Positions 6,188-6,289 of a DNA stretch of 6,289 nt are shown piece after piece. The stretch comes from DATKWS01 sp035529435. GTDB taxonomy: Bacteria; Krumholzibacteriota; Krumholzibacteriia; Krumholzibacteriales; Krumholzibacteriaceae. The stretch's first letter is position 1. Each line of letters opens with the position of its first letter. Under the pieces are notes generated by a model. The model was not told where the DNA came from, did no database searches, and worked only from the letters and a program-made list of their open reading frames with translations. The stretch lies in contig DATKWS010000166.1 in the NCBI GenBank assembly GCA_035529435.1, positions 1-6,289 of the forward strand, in the 5' to 3' direction. The translations under genes and the position numbers were made by a program.

Positions 6188-6216
6188 ATATTAGGAGGGA
6201 TACCGCCGTTTGTCAA
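6188..6216 (-). promoter_or_regulatory. Near-consensus sigma-70 promoter of the aminotransferase gene
   Basis: On the minus strand TTGACA (6211-6216) and TAATAT (6188-6193) are separated by exactly 17 bp. The -35 is perfect and the -10 differs from TATAAT at two positions. Transcription should start near 6181, giving a leader of about 63 bases rich in A and T. The leader contains a second GAGGAG (6147-6152) upstream of the real ribosome binding site. The -10 overlaps an inverted repeat, AATAT-N2-ATATT (6181-6192). This is the only clearly recognisable promoter in the window. Confidence 0.85.
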
Positions 6217-6289
6217 CAGAATACGGGATGACTCCCAAAGGGAAGGCATCACCACCGAAAACGGATATGACCCGGGATGAGATAACGCC
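6210..6289 (+). CDS. Possible start of a divergent gene (hypothetical, cut by the window edge)
   Basis: A plus-strand frame stays open to the right edge. It could begin at ATG 6228, or at TTG 6210 with AGGAGGG (6193-6199) ten bases upstream. It reads a Lys/Pro-rich beginning (MTPKGKASPPKTDMTRDEIT from the ATG). Such lysine-rich leads occur before compact domains in small bacterial proteins, but only about 20 codons are visible and chance is a real alternative. From the TTG it would overlap the aminotransferase promoter. No family can be assigned. Confidence 0.25.
   Translation, partial: MSTEYGMTPKGKASPPKTDMTRDEIT

Overview
The window is a compact bacterial chromosome segment of fairly high GC. 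Five complete genes and one partial gene all lie on the minus strand, so they are read from the right edge to the left. Spacing is tight, Shine-Dalgarno sequences are clear, three of the starts are GTG or TTG, and one promoter is near-consensus sigma-70, all of which indicate a bacterium. Nothing here fixes the phylum. An uncultivated high-GC Gram-negative lineage is a guess only.

From right to left: bases 6119-6289 hold a very strong promoter (TTGACA, 17 bp, TAATAT) and a short leader. Next comes a PLP-dependent class I aminotransferase (4964-6118). A 13-bp hairpin with a nearby T-run follows, then carbamate kinase arcC (3944-4888, TTG start) and a LarA-type nickel-dependent 2-hydroxyacid racemase (2588-3859, GTG start). 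A 227-bp gap (2361-2587) carries a perfect 9-bp-stem hairpin and an AT-rich palindromic stretch. After it comes a second cluster: purD (1089-2360), purE (571-1038) and a TsaC/Sua5/YrdC threonylcarbamoyl-AMP synthase that overlaps purE by 16 bp and runs off the left edge.

Functionally the window splits in two. The left cluster pairs two steps of de novo IMP synthesis (GAR synthetase, and the carboxylation or mutase step that forms CAIR) with the first enzyme of tRNA t6A modification. The right cluster is small-molecule nitrogen and carbon metabolism: amino-group transfer, carbamoyl phosphate/ATP interconversion and epimerisation of a 2-hydroxyacid. No arginine deiminase, carbamoyltransferase or NPN-cofactor gene (larB, larC, larE) is present, so the partners of arcC and larA must lie elsewhere.

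I found no mobile element, CRISPR array, tRNA or rRNA, and no clear sign of an undescribed multi-gene system. The points most worth a second look are the PurE active-site loop variant (Ala where class I enzymes have His), the terminator-like hairpin pressed against the arcC ribosome binding site, and the structured purD upstream region.
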